From contig CAJMKD010000022.1 in the NCBI GenBank assembly GCA_905213905.1, positions 1-36,869 on the forward strand: a stretch of DNA of 36,869 bases, read 5' to 3'. Source of the stretch: an uncultured Sutterella sp. (lineage in GTDB: Bacteria; Pseudomonadota; Gammaproteobacteria; Burkholderiales; Burkholderiaceae_F). Each line of letters starts with the position of its first letter. Positions within the stretch are counted from its first letter, which is position 1. Below the pieces are notes generated by a model. It did no database searches. It was not told where the DNA came from and saw nothing but the letters and a program-made list of their open reading frames with translations. Below are positions 1-7,530 of the stretch, one piece after another. A program made the position numbers and the translations under genes.

Positions 1-70
1 GGACAGTGAAACGCTTCAGGGCCGATGATAGTTGGTTGTATTTCCAGTGAAAGTAGGTCATTGCCAGGCT
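1..70 (+). rRNA. rrf: 5S ribosomal RNA, 3' part (5' end outside window)
   Basis: The first 70 bases carry the conserved 3' half of a bacterial 5S rRNA: the GTGAAACG stretch, the GCCGATGATAGT stretch, the GTGAAAGTAGGTCAT stretch and a GCCAGGCT end that would pair with the missing 5' end. It is followed at once by a terminator, so it is the last gene of an rrn operon entering from the left. The exact 3' end is set by eye to within a few bases. Confidence 0.9.
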
Positions 71-80
71 CCCTATTAAG

Positions 81-115
81 AAACCCCTCGTTGCTTAACC
101 GCGCGAGGGGTTTTT
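81..115 (+). terminator. Intrinsic terminator of the rRNA operon
   Basis: A 10-bp stem (AAACCCCTCG at 81-90 with CGAGGGGTTT at 104-113) is followed by a run of T to 115. It lies 10 bases after the 5S 3' end and is the expected end of the rrn transcript. Confidence 0.85.
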
Positions 116-155
116 GCATTGTTGCTTGAGGTTCCGAGAACCATCGGCAAGATTG

Positions 156-191
156 TTCTTCTTTAGCAGCGCAGATGCTGCTAAAGAAGAA
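156..191. repeat. Perfect 15-bp inverted repeat between 5S terminator and dehydrogenase
   Basis: TTCTTCTTTAGCAGC at 156-170 is repeated as its exact reverse complement at 177-191, with a 6-base loop. It lies 16 bases past the stop of the leftward dehydrogenase gene, so the likeliest role is a transcript-end hairpin for that gene. There is no clean T-run after the stem on either strand; the A/T-rich foot of the stem itself may serve. Confidence 0.6.
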
Positions 192-206
192 TGCAGCGCT
201 TTGCTG

Positions 207-1265
207 TTATTCAAGCGCCTCGGCTGGGACGCCGGCATCCAGACAGGTTTTGACAATGGCCTTCCATTCGCCGTCAGAGATTTCAACGCCCTTGGCTGAA
301 CGTTCCGCAGTACGGATTCGTTCCGGTTCGCCCGGCATCAAAACGGGGTGATTGACAGGGTCAGGCGCAGGGCTGGACTTTACATAATCGTTCATGGCGT
401 CGATTTCACGAGCCATCCAGTCCAGATTCGTCAGCGCGCTCGGATCAATCACAAAGGCCGTCATGTTGTTCACGATGGACCCGTCACGGGGACGGCTCGG
501 CTCGATCGTGCCGCCGCCCGAAAGAATGCCTGCCATCAGTTCGCAGGCCCAGCAGAGGCCGGAACCCTTGTGTTTGGCAAAAGCCATCAGCGCACCGCGG
601 TTGGGCTGCCACATCACGCTCGGATCCGTCGTGGGGTGGCCTTCCGGGTCGAGCATGACGGGTTCATCGAATTGCTTGCCGGCTAGATAGGCAACGCGTG
701 TTTTGCCCATTGCTACGATGGATGTGGCGAAGTCAAGTATGAACGGGCCGTATTTATTGGTTTTCGGCATCGCAAGGCAGAAGGGATTCGTGCCGAAACG
801 CGCCTCGGAGCCGCAGTAAGGCGCCACGAGCGTCCCGAAGTTCTGCACGTTGACGAAGTGAATGGAAATCATGCCTGCGTCTGCAGCTTGCTCGCCGTAT
901 GTGCCGATCCTGCCAAGGTGACAGCAGTTGGCAATCGTGTACATGCAGATGCCGGTTTCCTTTGCGCGCTCAATCGCCTGGGCTGTGGCTTCGTAGCCAG
1001 CTCGCTGGCCGTAGCCAAGGTTGCCCTTGAACTGCAGAATGGCCCCTTTATCCTTCAGAATTGTGGGCGGGGTGTTCGGGTGGAGCTGACCGCGCTTGAG
1101 ATAGTCGGTGTACATGGCGATCATGCCGACGCCGTGGCTGTCGTGACCGCGCAGATTGGCCTTCACCATATGATCGGCCACGAGATTCGCTTCATAGGGG
1201 TCGCTGCCGGTATGAATGCAGAATTCGTATGCCGCTTTGTAAAGTTGTTCCTTGGTGTGACGCAT
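207..1265 (-). CDS. Malate/L-lactate (Ldh2-family) NAD(P)-dependent dehydrogenase
   Basis: A 352-residue protein of the Ldh2 (YbiC/AllD/ComC-like) oxidoreductase family, which oxidises 2-hydroxy acids such as malate, lactate or ureidoglycolate with NAD(P) in the cytoplasm; these enzymes are unrelated to classical malate dehydrogenase. Visible family marks are DSHGVG near residues 42-47, the NCCHLGRIGTYG block with the presumed catalytic His near 116, GTNPF near 158-162, LDFATS near 178-182 and KHKGSGL near 231-237. Length matches the family (about 330-360). The ATG at 1265 is preceded by AAGGAG at the usual distance. It stands alone, transcribed towards the rRNA operon, and its physiological substrate cannot be read from the sequence or the neighbours. 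Confidence 0.88.
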   Translation of the reverse strand: MRHTKEQLYKAAYEFCIHTGSDPYEANLVADHMVKANLRGHDSHGVGMIAMYTDYLKRGQLHPNTPPTILKDKGAILQFKGNLGYGQRAGYEATAQAIERAKETGICMYTIANCCHLGRIGTYGEQAADAGMISIHFVNVQNFGTLVAPYCGSEARFGTNPFCLAMPKTNKYGPFILDFATSIVAMGKTRVAYLAGKQFDEPVMLDPEGHPTTDPSVMWQPNRGALMAFAKHKGSGLCWACELMAGILSGGGTIEPSRPRDGSIVNNMTAFVIDPSALTNLDWMAREIDAMNDYVKSSPAPDPVNHPVLMPGEPERIRTAERSAKGVEISDGEWKAIVKTCLDAGVPAEALE

Positions 1266-1459
1266 AAGCGCTGCTCCTTGAGATTAAAGAATGGATCCGA
1301 TCTTTCAATCCTAGGGGGCAGCGGCGCCTGTTCCCTTGATGAGCGTTAGCGCTTTTGTCTTAGACGAAGGGGATTCGAAACAAAGAGAGACGAAAGGGGG
1401 AAGATCGTTTGGTCGATTGACAGCTGCCTGTTGGCGCTGGCTGCATGAAATCCGGAAAT

Positions 1460-1495
1460 AGAAAAAAGGGAGCATGCACCAACATGCTCCCTTTT
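1460..1495 (-). terminator. Intrinsic terminator of tRNA-Asn
   Basis: On the minus strand a 13-bp perfect stem (AAAAGGGAGCATG and its complement, 1464-1476 with 1483-1495) has a 6-base loop and ends in T residues. It lies 8 bases beyond the tRNA-Asn 3' CCA. Confidence 0.85.
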
Positions 1496-1503
1496 GGAAT
1501 TCT

Positions 1504-1579
1504 TGGCTCCCCGAGTTGGGTTCGAACCAACGACCTGCGGATTAACAGTCCGTCGCTCTACCGACTGAGCTATCGGGGA
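1504..1579 (-). tRNA. tRNA-Asn (anticodon GTT), CCA encoded
   Basis: Reading the minus strand, a 76-base cloverleaf starts TCCCCGATAGCTCAG and ends GGTTCGAACCCAA, the 3' acceptor strand TCGGGGA, discriminator G and an encoded CCA. The anticodon loop CTGTTAA gives anticodon GTT (plus-strand bases 1544-1546). It has its own promoter and terminator, so it is a single-gene unit. Confidence 0.96.
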
Positions 1580-1592
1580 ATCAAGGCTTTGA

Positions 1593-1621
1593 ATTCTATG
1601 CGAGAGATTCGAAAAAGGCAA
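1593..1621 (-). promoter_or_regulatory. Promoter of tRNA-Asn
   Basis: On the minus strand TTGCCT (1621-1616) and TAGAAT (1598-1593) are spaced by 17 bases. The predicted transcription start near 1586 lies a few bases before the mature tRNA 5' end at 1579. Confidence 0.7.
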
Positions 1622-1650
1622 GAGTAGTTTTGTTCATAGGGGAATTGTTT

Positions 1651-1664
1651 TTGATATAAATCAA
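1651..1664. promoter_or_regulatory. Perfect FNR/CRP-type operator palindrome
   Basis: TTGATATAAATCAA matches the FNR consensus TTGAT-N4-ATCAA at all ten defined positions. An outer inverted repeat, GGAATTG (1641-1647) and CAATTCC (1676-1682), flanks it. It lies in the divergent gap between tRNA-Asn and uvrB. A -10-like TAAGAAT at 1684-1690 would put it near -40 of a rightward promoter; seen leftward it sits near -71 of the tRNA promoter. Which promoter it serves, and whether the regulator is FNR/ANR or a relative, is inference. Confidence 0.5.
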
Positions 1665-1878
1665 TATGAAATTTTCAATTCCATAAGAATCAATGAGTTG
1701 CTTTTTTCGCGGGAAAGGCTGTTTCTCGGTTTGAATGGATTCAGCATTTTCCCAAAGCTGCTTGAGCAGCAGGGAAGGCCGAATGGGATCGGTGGCTTCA
1801 TCGTACAATCGCCTCTGTTTAAAAGAAGCACGGTGGCAATCTTTTGCTTATCACCGCACTTTCCATACGGAGCCTTTT

Positions 1879-3900
1879 TTGGAACGTATTGCTTTTGCCA
1901 ATTCGCCTTTCGTTCTTCATGCGCCTTTTCCGCCGGCAGGCGATCAGCCTCAGGCGATTGAGAAACTTTGCGAAGGTCTCGAGAACGGAACGATGTTTCA
2001 GACGCTGCTCGGCGTGACGGGATCCGGCAAGACCTACACGATGGCGAACGTCATCGCCCGCGAAGGCGTGCCGGCCATCATCATGGCCCCCAACAAGACG
2101 CTGGCTGCCCAGACTTATGCAGAGATGCGGGACTTTTTCCCGGAAAATGCGGTCGAGTACTTTGTTTCCTACTACGACTTCTATCAGCCGGAAGCCTACG
2201 TCCCCGCGCGAGATTTGTTTATCGAGAAGGATGCAGCGGTCAACGAGCACATTGAACAGATGCGTCTGGCCGCAACAAAATCCATTCTCGAGCGGCGCGA
2301 TACGATCATTGTTGCCACGGTGTCTGCCATTTATGGCATCGGTGCGCCGGAAAGCTATACGGAGATGCGACTCATCCTTCGGCAGGGCGACAGAAAAACG
2401 CAGAAAGCGCTCATCAGCCAGCTCGTGCGCATGCAGTATCGGCGCACCGATATGGAATTTCAGCGCGGCTACTTTCGCGTTCGCGGCGACACGATTGACG
2501 TGTTTCCGGCCGAACATGCCGAGCAGGCCGTGCGAATAGAGCTTTTCGACGACGAAGTCGATGCCGTGCTGCTTTTTGATCCCATAACCGGAAAGGTTAT
2601 TCAGAAGGTGCCTCGCTTTGTCGTTTATCCGGCGAGTCATTACGTTACGCCGCGAGAGGAAATTGTTCGCGCCATCGGCACCATCAAGTCGGAGCTGGCC
2701 GAGCGCAAAGCCGAGCTCCTTGCCGAGGGAAAGCTCGTGGAAGCGCAGCGCCTCGAGCAGCGAACGCTTTTTGACATTGAAATGCTTGATCAGGTGGGCT
2801 TCTGCAAAGGGATTGAAAACTATTCGAGGCACCTTACAGGGCTCGCGCCCGGCGTTGCGCCGCCTTGCCTGATCGACTACCTGCCGCCCGATACCATTAT
2901 GTTTTTTGATGAAAGCCATGTCATGATGGGGCAGCTTGGCGGCATGTACCGCGGGGACCGCGCGCGCAAGGAAACGCTCGTCAACTACGGCTTCCGGCTG
3001 CCGTCCGCTCTTGACAACCGGCCGCTGCGGTTTGACGAGTTTGAGCGAAAAATGCGTCGTTCGATCTTTGTCTCCGCAACGCCCTCGAACTACGAGCTTG
3101 AAAAATGCGGCGGTGAAATCGTTGAGCAGGTGGTTCGTCCGACCGGGCTTGTTGATCCGGCCGTTGAAGTTCGGCCTGCCGTCACGCAGGTCGATGATCT
3201 GCTCTCTGAAATCTCAGAGGTAACGAAAAAGGGCGAGCGCGTTCTGGTGACCACGCTCACCAAAAAGATGGCGGAGGACCTCACGGACTTTCTGTCTGAG
3301 CATGGCGTGCGCGTGCGATATCTTCATTCGGATATCGACACGGTGGAGCGCGTGGAAATCATTCGTGATCTGCGATCAGGCGCCTTTGACGTGCTCGTCG
3401 GCATCAATCTTCTGCGCGAAGGGCTCGACATTCCTGAAGTGTCGCTTGTTGCCATTCTTGACGCAGATAAGGAGGGGTTCCTGCGCAGCGAACGTTCGCT
3501 TATTCAGACGATCGGCCGAGCGGCGCGCAATCTCAACGGTCGGGCCATTCTTTATGCCGACCGCATCACCGATTCAATGCGTCGGGCGCTGGATGAAACT
3601 GAACGGCGACGGGAAAAGCAGCAATCATTCAATCGAGAGCACGGGATTGTGCCGCGAGGTGTTAAAAAAGAAATCCGCGACATCATCGACGGCGTCTATC
3701 GCGGTCCGGACGTTCCGGCACCTGCAGGCTCGAGCGCGCCGGTTGATTTGTCTGAAAAGAACGTTGCCAAGGAACTGAAGCGGCTTGAGGCGGAAATGCT
3801 CGAACATGCGCGCAATCTTGACTTTGAAAAAGCCGCGCAGGTGCGCGATGCCATTCGTCGGCTGCGGGAAGCGGCTTTCGGAGCTTCCGCTGAGAGCTGA
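1879..3900 (+). CDS. uvrB: Excinuclease ABC subunit B
   Basis: UvrB is the damage-verifying helicase-like subunit of the UvrABC nucleotide excision repair complex. The protein shows PPAGDQPQAI at the N-terminus, Walker A GVTGSGKT (about residues 45-52), the YYDYYQPEAYVP-type damage-binding hairpin region, the DESHV Walker B, helicase motifs through QTIGRAARN, and a C-terminal UVR domain (AKELKRLEAEML...FEKAAQVRD). The open frame runs back to an ATG at 1735, but the 48 extra residues look non-coding and have no counterpart in the family. A TTG at 1879 with GGAG six bases upstream gives 673 residues, the same length as E. coli UvrB, so I chose it. Monocistronic by appearance, with no clear LexA box. 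Confidence 0.93.
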   Translation: MERIAFANSPFVLHAPFPPAGDQPQAIEKLCEGLENGTMFQTLLGVTGSGKTYTMANVIAREGVPAIIMAPNKTLAAQTYAEMRDFFPENAVEYFVSYYDFYQPEAYVPARDLFIEKDAAVNEHIEQMRLAATKSILERRDTIIVATVSAIYGIGAPESYTEMRLILRQGDRKTQKALISQLVRMQYRRTDMEFQRGYFRVRGDTIDVFPAEHAEQAVRIELFDDEVDAVLLFDPITGKVIQKVPRFVVYPASHYVTPREEIVRAIGTIKSELAERKAELLAEGKLVEAQRLEQRTLFDIEMLDQVGFCKGIENYSRHLTGLAPGVAPPCLIDYLPPDTIMFFDESHVMMGQLGGMYRGDRARKETLVNYGFRLPSALDNRPLRFDEFERKMRRSIFVSATPSNYELEKCGGEIVEQVVRPTGLVDPAVEVRPAVTQVDDLLSEISEVTKKGERVLVTTLTKKMAEDLTDFLSEHGVRVRYLHSDIDTVERVEIIRDLRSGAFDVLVGINLLREGLDIPEVSLVAILDADKEGFLRSERSLIQTIGRAARNLNGRAILYADRITDSMRRALDETERRREKQQSFNREHGIVPRGVKKEIRDIIDGVYRGPDVPAPAGSSAPVDLSEKNVAKELKRLEAEMLEHARNLDFEKAAQVRDAIRRLREAAFGASAES

Positions 3901-4084
3901 ACAGGCTTTCGCTGAAAACTTTAGAAACGCTTCCGTCGTCACCCATTTCCCGAGAAGGACCTGCGCACTCTAGGAAAAATCCTGTGGGTGCAGTACGATA
4001 CTCTCTGTCTTACAAACATTGATTGCCATGCGCTCGAGATGCCGCAACTCGGAAGAGCGGATCGTCTCGGGCTCTTCGCACGCC

Positions 4085-4651
4085 ATGGAACCTAAACAGC
4101 TAAAAGTTTTATTCGTCTGCACGGGCAACGTATGCCGCAGCCCGACTGCCGCCGCTATTTTTCGTCGGAAACTCCGCGAAGCCGGATTCGACGACGTGAT
4201 TGTTGCCGACAGCGCCGGCACGAGCGAAGCGCATGTCGGGCAGACGCCTGATATCCGTGCTCAGCTCGCCTGCAAGAAACGTGGTCTCGACATCTCGCAG
4301 CATCGAGCCCGTGCGGTTGATCCTTCGGATTTCGAAACTGCTGATCTGATTCTCGCCATGGACTGGGAGGTGCTCACCGAGCTGCAGCAGCGCTCGCCCG
4401 CAGCCTACCGCCATAAGATTCAGCTCTTGATGCGTTATGCAAACGACTTTGATGAAGCGGTCGTGCCGGACCCCTATTACGGCTTGAACGAAGGCTTCAA
4501 TATCGTGCTCGATTACTGTACGGACGCTTGTGAAGGGCTGATAGAGGAGCTCGAAAAGAAAGCCAAGCAGCTGCAGCGCGAAAAAGCCGCTTATTTGGCT
4601 GAACATCCCGAGGCGGCGCCCGCTGTTGAGGAATCGCAGGCAGACCAATAA
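4085..4651 (+). CDS. Low-molecular-weight protein tyrosine phosphatase
   Basis: A 188-residue cytoplasmic LMW phosphatase that hydrolyses phosphotyrosine through a phosphocysteine intermediate. The P-loop CTGNVCRS occupies residues 12-19 (nucleophile Cys12, Arg18), and the general-acid loop DPYYG is at 129-133. The usual domain ends near residue 155; about 30 further charged, glutamate- and lysine-rich residues form an extra tail that may be helical. The frame extends upstream to 4019, but homology starts at the ATG chosen. No strong ribosome-binding site is visible. In Burkholderiales this gene is often found next to the isc operon, as here, yet a strong terminator separates the two. No kinase or capsule gene is nearby to suggest a substrate. 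Confidence 0.88.
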   Translation: MEPKQLKVLFVCTGNVCRSPTAAAIFRRKLREAGFDDVIVADSAGTSEAHVGQTPDIRAQLACKKRGLDISQHRARAVDPSDFETADLILAMDWEVLTELQQRSPAAYRHKIQLLMRYANDFDEAVVPDPYYGLNEGFNIVLDYCTDACEGLIEELEKKAKQLQREKAAYLAEHPEAAPAVEESQADQ

Positions 4652-4749
4652 CAAATTGGAGTGCCTCCCCCGTCAGACCGGACCGATTCGAAGCGTGCGC
4701 GCTGGTCCGGTTCCGGGGAGCACGACGCGTCGATCGCAGTTTGGCGCTG

Positions 4750-4779
4750 AAAACCGATCTTTCGAGGTCGGTTTTTTTT
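4750..4779 (+). terminator. Intrinsic terminator after the phosphatase gene
   Basis: An 11-bp stem (4750-4760 with 4765-4775, one G-T pair) is capped by a TTCG tetraloop and followed by T residues to 4779. It isolates the isc operon from upstream transcription. Confidence 0.9.
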
Positions 4780-4819
4780 ATTGACTGCCGTGCATTTTTG
4801 GGCATTCGGGAAATTACGA

Positions 4820-4844
4820 ATAACTGACTTGATTAGTCGGGTAT
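4820..4844. promoter_or_regulatory. Type 1 IscR operator
   Basis: A 25-base imperfect palindrome runs ATA...GACT-N5-AGTC...TAT. It matches the type 1 site known for [2Fe-2S]-IscR of E. coli (ATASYYGACTRWWWYAGTCRRSTAT) at all but three positions, including both GACT/AGTC cores and both outer ATA/TAT ends. It overlaps the -35 element of the iscR promoter, the right place for autorepression when Fe-S clusters are abundant. Confidence 0.85.
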
Positions 4845-4857
4845 TGCGGTGTAATAT
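4829..4857 (+). promoter_or_regulatory. iscR operon promoter
   Basis: TTGATT (4829-4834) and TAATAT (4852-4857) are separated by 17 bases, with TG just before the -10. The predicted start near 4864 leaves a leader of about 80 bases. The -35 lies inside the IscR operator. Confidence 0.75.
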
Positions 4858-4941
4858 TCGTCGCAGTCCGAAATTCTGACCGTTTCTGTCAGGAATCCGA
4901 TAAACCGACGAAAGGTTCTGCAAGACGTTGGGAGAAAGCAC

Positions 4942-5484
4942 TTGAAGCTCACTACGAAAGGCCGCTTTGCAGTGACGGCGATGCTCGACATTGCGATGAA
5001 TGCGGGTGAGGCTCGCTCGCCGATTCCTATCGCTCAGGTTGCGCAGCGCCAGAAGATTTCGCTCACCTATCTCGAGCAAATTTTCTGCCGGCTTCGCCGC
5101 GCCGGGCTTGTCGAAAGTGCGCGCGGCCCTGGCGGCGGGTATCGGCTTGCAGCGCCTGCTTCGGAAATCACGATCGAGCGCATCATCAATGCGGTCGACG
5201 AGAACATGGATACGACCCAGTGCGGCGGCGAAGGAACCTGTCAGGGCGGTGCAGCGTGTCTGACCCACCATTTGTGGGAAGACCTCAACAATGTGATTGA
5301 GCGCTTTCTCTCCGGCGTGACCCTCGAGAGCCTCGTCAAGGCGGCAAACAGACATTCGGGCCAAGTTCAGACGGTTCCAGCCGTCATTCCCGTGAGGGGA
5401 TCGCCCTCTCAGCAGCGAAAAAAGGACAAGACAAAGGCTGGCCGCGCCCGCAAGACCGCGACCCGTGCCGCCTCAGATCTTTGA
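4942..5484 (+). CDS. iscR: Fe-S cluster assembly transcriptional regulator IscR
   Basis: An Rrf2-family winged-helix regulator of 180 residues. The N-terminal helix-turn-helix region (MKLTTKGRFAVTAMLDIA, then the GPGGGYRLA wing) is well conserved. The cluster ligands are present in the pattern Cys94-X5-Cys100-X5-Cys106 with His109, matching Cys92, Cys98, Cys104 and His107 of E. coli IscR, so the protein should carry a [2Fe-2S] cluster. The start is TTG at 4942 with GGAGA upstream. After about residue 150 there is a basic Lys/Arg-rich tail, longer than the end of E. coli IscR (162 residues). It is the first gene of the isc operon and should repress its own promoter through the operator at 4820-4844. 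Confidence 0.95.
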   Translation: MKLTTKGRFAVTAMLDIAMNAGEARSPIPIAQVAQRQKISLTYLEQIFCRLRRAGLVESARGPGGGYRLAAPASEITIERIINAVDENMDTTQCGGEGTCQGGAACLTHHLWEDLNNVIERFLSGVTLESLVKAANRHSGQVQTVPAVIPVRGSPSQQRKKDKTKAGRARKTATRAASDL

Positions 5485-5521
5485 GCAGTCGAAGAGACGC
5501 ATTTTCTAGGACTAAGCAATC

Positions 5522-6733
5522 ATGAAGCTCCCCGTCTATTTGGATTATTCGGCAACGACGCCCTGCGACCCCCGCGTGGTTGAAAAGATGGTGCCTTACC
5601 TCAACGAGCGATTCGGGAATCCGGCTTCCCACAGCCATGCCTACGGCTGGGAAGCCGAAAAGGCGGTCGAAGAAGCGCGGGCGAACATTGCTGCGCTCAT
5701 TGGCGCGGATCCGAAGGAAATCGTTTTTACTTCGGGCGCCACCGAAAGCGACAATCTCGCGATAAAAGGCGCAGCGCATTTCTACCGCGACAAGGGGCGT
5801 CATCTGATTACGGTGAAGACTGAGCACAAGGCGGTTCTCGACTCGATGCGCCACCTCGAGAGCGAAGGCTACGAAGTGACCTATCTTGATGTCGACGAAA
5901 TGGGCCTCATTCGCTTCGAAGAGCTTGAAAAAGCCATTCGTCCGGATACGGTTCTCGTGTCTGTCATGGCGATCAACAACGAAATCGGCGTCATTCAGGA
6001 TCTTGAGCGCATCGGCCGTCTTTGCCGCGAAAAGGGCGTGCTCTTTCACTGCGATGCCACGCAGGCGGCAGGCAAAATGGATCTGACCGTCGACCGCTAC
6101 AACATCGACCTCATGAGCCTTTCCGGACACAAGGTCTACGGCCCGAAGGGAGTGGGGGCGCTTTATGTGCGCCGTCGTCCGCGCGTCCGACTTGAGTGCC
6201 AGATGCACGGCGGCGGACACGAGCGCGGCATGCGCTCAGGCACGCTGCCCACGCACCAGATCGTCGGCATGGGCGAGGCCTTCCGGCTCGCCAAGGAGGA
6301 AATGGCGACCGAAGTGCCGCGTATCCGCGCATTGCGGGATCGTCTGTGGGAGGGCATCCAAAAGAATATCCCTGAGGTGTATCTCAACGGCGATCCGGTG
6401 CACCGCTCATGCCACAACCTCAATGTGAGCTTTGCATACGTTGAAGGTGAAAGCCTCATGATGGCGGTGAAGGACCTGGCTGTTTCGTCGGGCTCGGCCT
6501 GCACGTCCGCGTCGCTCGAGCCGAGTTATGTGCTGCGAGCGCTTGGACGCAGCGATGAGCTGGCTCACAGCTCGCTGCGCATTACGCTCGGCCGCTTCAC
6601 GACCGAAGAGGAGATCGATTTCGCGATCAAGACGCTCACGGAAAACGTGGCAAAGCTCCGCGAAATGAGCCCGCTTTGGGAAATGCACCAGGAAGGCGTC
6701 GATCTTTCGAAGATCGAATGGGCAAATCACTGA
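5522..6733 (+). CDS. iscS: Cysteine desulfurase IscS
   Basis: A pyridoxal-phosphate enzyme that takes sulfur from L-cysteine as a persulfide and hands it to IscU, and in many bacteria also to tRNA thiolation. At 403 residues it is almost exactly E. coli size (404). The PLP lysine is in SGHKVYGPKG (Lys204), the PLP-stacking His is in KTEHKAVL (His102), and the persulfide Cys is in SSGSACTSASLEPSYVL (Cys327), the long mobile loop typical of group I desulfurases. It follows iscR by 37 bases and precedes iscU by 71 bases in the same operon. Confidence 0.97.
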   Translation: MKLPVYLDYSATTPCDPRVVEKMVPYLNERFGNPASHSHAYGWEAEKAVEEARANIAALIGADPKEIVFTSGATESDNLAIKGAAHFYRDKGRHLITVKTEHKAVLDSMRHLESEGYEVTYLDVDEMGLIRFEELEKAIRPDTVLVSVMAINNEIGVIQDLERIGRLCREKGVLFHCDATQAAGKMDLTVDRYNIDLMSLSGHKVYGPKGVGALYVRRRPRVRLECQMHGGGHERGMRSGTLPTHQIVGMGEAFRLAKEEMATEVPRIRALRDRLWEGIQKNIPEVYLNGDPVHRSCHNLNVSFAYVEGESLMMAVKDLAVSSGSACTSASLEPSYVLRALGRSDELAHSSLRITLGRFTTEEEIDFAIKTLTENVAKLREMSPLWEMHQEGVDLSKIEWANH

Positions 6734-6804
6734 TCCACCCAGAATTGAAAGAAGCTACGCAGAGAGGCGCGCCGTCCGCGTGCCTCTCCTGAGGAGACCT
6801 AAGA

Positions 6805-7203
6805 ATGGCCTACAGCGAAAAAGTTATTGACCATTACGAACATCCGCGCAATGTCGGCACGCTCGACAAGAACGCTCAGGACGTCGGCACCGGCATGGTC
6901 GGCGCCCCTGCCTGCGGCGATGTGATGCGCTTGCAGATCAAGGTAAACGACGAGGGCGTCATTGAGGACGCCAAGTTCAAGACTTATGGCTGCGGCTCCG
7001 CCATTGCGTCTTCTTCTCTTGTGACGGAATGGGTCAAGGGGAAGACGCTCGACGAAGCCGGCGCTATTACGAACGCGGAAATTGCCGATGAGCTGGCGCT
7101 GCCGCCCGTGAAGATTCATTGCTCCATCCTTGCCGAGGACGCCATCAAGGCGGCCATCGCCGATTACCGCGCCAAGCAGCATCCTGAAGAAAAGAAGGAG
7201 TAA
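6805..7203 (+). CDS. iscU: Fe-S cluster scaffold protein IscU
   Basis: A 132-residue scaffold on which [2Fe-2S] clusters are built before transfer. The cluster ligands are all present: Cys37, Asp39, Cys63 and Cys106, next to His105. The chaperone-recognition motif LPPVK (99-103), bound by HscA, is intact. The ATG has a strong GAGGAG ribosome-binding site. iscA starts three bases after its stop. Confidence 0.97.
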   Translation: MAYSEKVIDHYEHPRNVGTLDKNAQDVGTGMVGAPACGDVMRLQIKVNDEGVIEDAKFKTYGCGSAIASSSLVTEWVKGKTLDEAGAITNAEIADELALPPVKIHCSILAEDAIKAAIADYRAKQHPEEKKE

Positions 7204-7206
7204 CAC

Positions 7207-7530
7207 ATGGCAGTTACGCTTACCGAAGCCGCTTCCCGTCACGTGCAGAAGTACATTGACCGCCGCGGCAAGGGCATCGGCCTCAGACTCGGCGTGAAGA
7301 CCTCCGGCTGTTCCGGCATGGCCTACAAGCTGGAGTTTGCCGACGCAGTCAATGATGACGATCACGTCTACGAAAGCTTCGGCGTGAAGGTGATCGTCGA
7401 CGAGAAGAGCCTTCCCTATCTGGACGGCACGGAACTCGACTACACGCGCGAGGGCCTTCAGGAAGGCTTTAAGTTCCATAACCCGAACGAAAAGAGTCGC
7501 TGCGGCTGCGGCGAATCCTTCCATGTCTGA
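7207..7530 (+). CDS. iscA: A-type Fe-S carrier protein IscA
   Basis: A 107-residue A-type carrier that receives clusters or iron and passes them to apo-proteins. The three conserved cysteines are at 35, 99 and 101 (SGCSG and the CGCGESF end), the same positions as in E. coli IscA. It ends inside the start of hscB (8-base overlap), so the two are probably translationally coupled. Confidence 0.96.
   Translation: MAVTLTEAASRHVQKYIDRRGKGIGLRLGVKTSGCSGMAYKLEFADAVNDDDHVYESFGVKVIVDEKSLPYLDGTELDYTREGLQEGFKFHNPNEKSRCGCGESFHV

Noticed and set aside
1735..1878. N-terminal extension of UvrB
   Set aside because: Not seen in the family, composition unlike coding sequence, and a better start with ribosome-binding site exists at 1879.
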